A stretch of DNA of 7,477 nucleotides, from assembly GCA_964510225.1 (NCBI GenBank), contig CAZEAN010000199.1, positions 1 through 7,477 on the forward strand. The letters run 5' to 3'. Shown in pieces: positions 6,300 through 7,477 of this stretch. The stretch's first letter is position 1, and each line of letters opens with the position of its first letter. This DNA is from CAZEAN01 sp964510225. GTDB lineage: Bacteria > Planctomycetota > Planctomycetia > Isosphaerales > Isosphaeraceae. A model generated the notes under the pieces. That model saw only the letters and a list, made by a program, of their open reading frames with translations, did not search any database and was not told the DNA's origin. Made by a program: the position numbers and the translations under genes.

Positions 6300-6629
6300 C
6301 AGAAGTGTGAGTCCCCTGGCAGTAGCTGTCTTGAAAAAAAACGACTCCGATTGCCATTTTTTTTCTGACGGCCCGCCTAAGTCTCTTGGATGACTCAACG
6401 CCAGACTTTGAGACTCTGACTAAAACGCCATAGGCCAGTCCAGTTTTCGATTGACGGCCAAAATCACTAGTCTCCAGCACTCCAATCAACAAAGCAATTT
6501 CATCTAAACACACAAAATCAAAACGCTTACAAACATTAAAATATAAAGTGAAACAGACTCTAGCACGTTGTCTTGAGTGGCTAATTGTGCAATCAACGCT
6601 TTCGAGGCCCAGCTTCGCCTTTTCGGTCG

Positions 6630-6638
6630 TGATATATT
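6630..6638 (+). promoter_or_regulatory. Extended -10 promoter candidate for the histone-like gene
   Basis: TG-A-TATATT matches the extended -10 pattern TGnTATAAT with one mismatch. No good -35 is seen 16-18 nt upstream, which extended -10 promoters can tolerate. Initiation near 6645 would give a leader of about 65 nt containing the GTCGGT/ACCGAC hairpin (6660-6680) upstream of the RBS. Confidence 0.35.
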
Positions 6639-6711
6639 TCGCTAAGAACTCATCGCAATGTCGGTATAAGTAAGACCGACCTCCCGCTTCCTTTTCTTGA
6701 GGTGCGAGACG

Positions 6712-7176
6712 ATGGCGGCGAAGAAGTCCGCGACCAACAAGGCGACTGGTACCAAGACATCGACATCGAAGAAGGCCGCGGCGAATTCGGCTTCGACTGT
6801 CAATCCGAAGGCCAATTCAAGTGCATCGAAAACGAAGCCCAGTGCACCAAAGTCGAAAACGTCGGCTGGACCGAAGCCAAAGACTGGCAGCAACGGCGCC
6901 ACTGCAACAACGGCTCCGAAGTCAACCGCCTCGAAAGTTGCTACCAAGAAGCCGATCAAATTGAGCGATGCTCAAGTTCGGATGTTGGAGCAGATCGAAA
7001 GCACAACCGATAAGGGTTATCTCGCTGCCAATAAAAATGAAGCGAGAACGATTGAAAAGCTTCAAGAATACAAGTTGGTGAAGCGCGGGTCGAAAGATAA
7101 AGAGTCTGGGGTTTACTTCGTGCTCACCTCGGCTGCAGGTAAAAAGTTCCTCGCTGAACTCGTTGCCAAAGCCTAA
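6712..7176 (+). CDS. Histone-H1-like lysine-rich protein with C-terminal compact domain
   Basis: This 154-residue protein has two parts. Residues 1-83 are almost wholly Lys, Ala, Ser, Thr, Pro, Gly and Asn, with no Asp or Glu before D86, like the tails of histone H1 and bacterial H1-like nucleoid proteins. Residues 84-154 contain acidic residues and look folded: a helix (LSDAQVRMLEQIE), a second helix (NEARTIEKLQEYKLV), then a KRGSKDKESGVYFVLT segment resembling a winged-helix wing, and a final helix. I infer a DNA-binding chromatin-type protein in which tail and wing domain both touch DNA. The ATG at 6712 is chosen over the TTG at 6697 because GAGGTG (6699-6704) lies 7 nt upstream of it and MAAKKSA is a typical start for such proteins. 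It appears monocistronic. The fold assignment is tentative. Confidence 0.85.
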   Translation: MAAKKSATNKATGTKTSTSKKAAANSASTVNPKANSSASKTKPSAPKSKTSAGPKPKTGSNGATATTAPKSTASKVATKKPIKLSDAQVRMLEQIESTTDKGYLAANKNEARTIEKLQEYKLVKRGSKDKESGVYFVLTSAAGKKFLAELVAKA

Positions 7177-7212
7177 AGAAACATTGAAGACGTTGACCCG
7201 TCCCGTCGAAAC

Positions 7213-7237
7213 GACCACGATCATCTCGATCGTGGTC
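7213..7237 (+). terminator. Perfect hairpin downstream of the histone-like gene
   Basis: GACCACGATC (7213-7222) pairs perfectly with GATCGTGGTC (7228-7237) around the loop ATCTC, 36 nt after the stop. TTGTGGTG follows, which is only weakly U-rich. A transcription terminator for the upstream gene is the likeliest role. Confidence 0.6.
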
Positions 7238-7413
7238 TTGTGGTGCTACCGCAGCTTTCCTCAACTGCTCAGATAGAACCCTTATTTAATCAGGATCAAC
7301 GTCGGGGTTCGTCGAAGAGCAAGGCACAATCAACAATCCGAGCTGATTCACCATCGTGAACAGCCATCCGGGTCCCACCCCAGATTCCGGCCCCGCCGAA
7401 CTCCCCTTCTTTA

Positions 7414-7434
7414 TTGACACAGTAGTTCTACTGT
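7414..7434 (+). promoter_or_regulatory. -35 box overlapping a 16-bp palindrome (operator-like)
   Basis: A consensus -35 hexamer TTGACA (7414-7419) shares its last base with the palindrome ACAGTAG-TT-CTACTGT (7419-7434), which would occupy the -35/-10 spacer. This is the usual placement of a repressor operator. The downstream -10 is weak (TTTTAA at 7440-7445 gives a 20-nt spacer). The GTAG/CTAC core is reminiscent of BlaI/MecI/CopY-type operators, but that assignment is a guess. Confidence 0.45.
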
Positions 7435-7454
7435 AACCGTTTTAACGAAGTTTC

Positions 7455-7477
7455 ATGCGATTAGCTCGTATCGGACC
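7455..7477 (+). CDS. Possible start of a gene cut by the window edge
   Basis: An ATG at 7455 opens a frame reading MRLARIGP to the window end, downstream of the promoter/operator-like site at 7414-7434. The opening resembles that of fumarylacetoacetate-hydrolase-family proteins, which often begin with a M-[RK]-L-x-R-x-G-P pattern. Eight residues are far too few to assign a family. The RBS is weak (only GAAG at 7447-7450). The regulatory site just upstream is the main reason to list it. Confidence 0.3.

Larger units (their letters stand above)
6130..6711. other. AT-rich intergenic region
   Basis: About 580 bases without a credible gene. Frames open here on the minus strand lack RBS sites and recognisable protein character. 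Composition is clearly more AT-rich than the flanking genes, especially near 6200-6290 and 6480-6560. Visible structures are a perfect hairpin TTGATCG/CGATCAA (6280-6286 and 6293-6299), an A8 tract (6334-6341) facing a T8 tract (6357-6364), an extended -10-like TGATATATT (6630-6638), and GTCGGT/ACCGAC (6660-6665 and 6675-6680) in the presumed leader of the next gene. Confidence 0.5.
7177..7454. other. Intergenic region downstream of the histone-like gene
   Basis: Apart from the hairpin at 7213-7237 and the promoter/operator-like site at 7414-7434, no gene is supported. A minus-strand frame between about 7417 and 7305 is open (contains EFGGAGIWGGTRMAVHDGES), but it has no start codon with an RBS and only about 23 codons after its single Met, so I do not call it. 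Confidence 0.45.

Noticed and set aside
6048..6398. Minus-strand frame of 116 codons in the AT-rich gap
   Set aside because: It runs through the hairpin after the SDR gene and into its 3' end, lacks an RBS, and its hydrophobic stretch is explained by AT-rich composition.
6702..7013. Acidic plus-strand frame overlapping the histone-like gene
   Set aside because: It is the +1-shifted shadow of a Lys/Ala/Ser-rich gene; the acidic composition is produced by the frame shift of AAG/GCC/TCG codons.
1..7477. CRISPR array, Pycsar cyclase or other defence gene next to the kinase-TIR gene
   Set aside because: I looked for regularly spaced direct repeats and for cyclase or nuclease proteins in all frames and saw none; the defence link rests only on domain architecture.

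Overview
The window looks like chromosomal DNA from a planctomycete (phylum Planctomycetota). This rests on style, not on a marker gene: a very large membrane-anchored Ser/Thr kinase with an N-terminal zinc ribbon and unusual fused domains, a lysine/alanine-rich histone-H1-like protein, mid-range GC with long intergenic gaps, and single genes rather than operons. The genus cannot be fixed from this sequence.

Layout. Positions 1-190 (minus) carry the N-terminal end of an IS5-family transposase, broken by an in-frame TAG at codon 40 and cut by the window edge. Just upstream of it (187-345, minus) is a 52-codon ORF with a very strong ribosome binding site, possibly the head of an interrupted gene. 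After a non-coding stretch with inverted repeats comes tRNA-Ser(GCU) at 659-749 (minus) with a clear promoter. A four-helix membrane protein with a C-terminal zinc ribbon (907-1611, plus) converges, 13 bp apart, on the central gene.

The central gene (1625-4858, minus) encodes a 1077-residue protein read as: zinc ribbon, Ser/Thr kinase, two-helix membrane hairpin, long low-complexity linker, cyclic-nucleotide-binding-like domain, a second more degenerate domain of the same kind, and a C-terminal TIR domain keeping the Glu used by NAD-cleaving TIRs. The C-terminal half resembles the architecture of Pycsar TIR effectors (cyclic-nucleotide sensor plus TIR), here covalently joined to a membrane kinase. 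This is the most interesting item in the window. No nucleotide cyclase lies within the window, so any defence role is inference.

A 447-bp divergent intergenic region with a perfect palindrome and a three-times-repeated motif separates the kinase from a classical short-chain dehydrogenase (5306-6061, plus). A 650-bp AT-rich gap with hairpins and paired A/T tracts follows. Then comes a small basic protein (6712-7176, plus): an acid-free lysine-rich tail fused to a compact C-terminal domain, probably a nucleoid protein. The last 300 bases hold a hairpin, a palindromic operator-like site next to a -35 box, and possibly the first codons of another gene at 7455.

Apart from the possible functional link between the kinase-TIR protein and its convergent membrane neighbour, the genes do not form an evident pathway.
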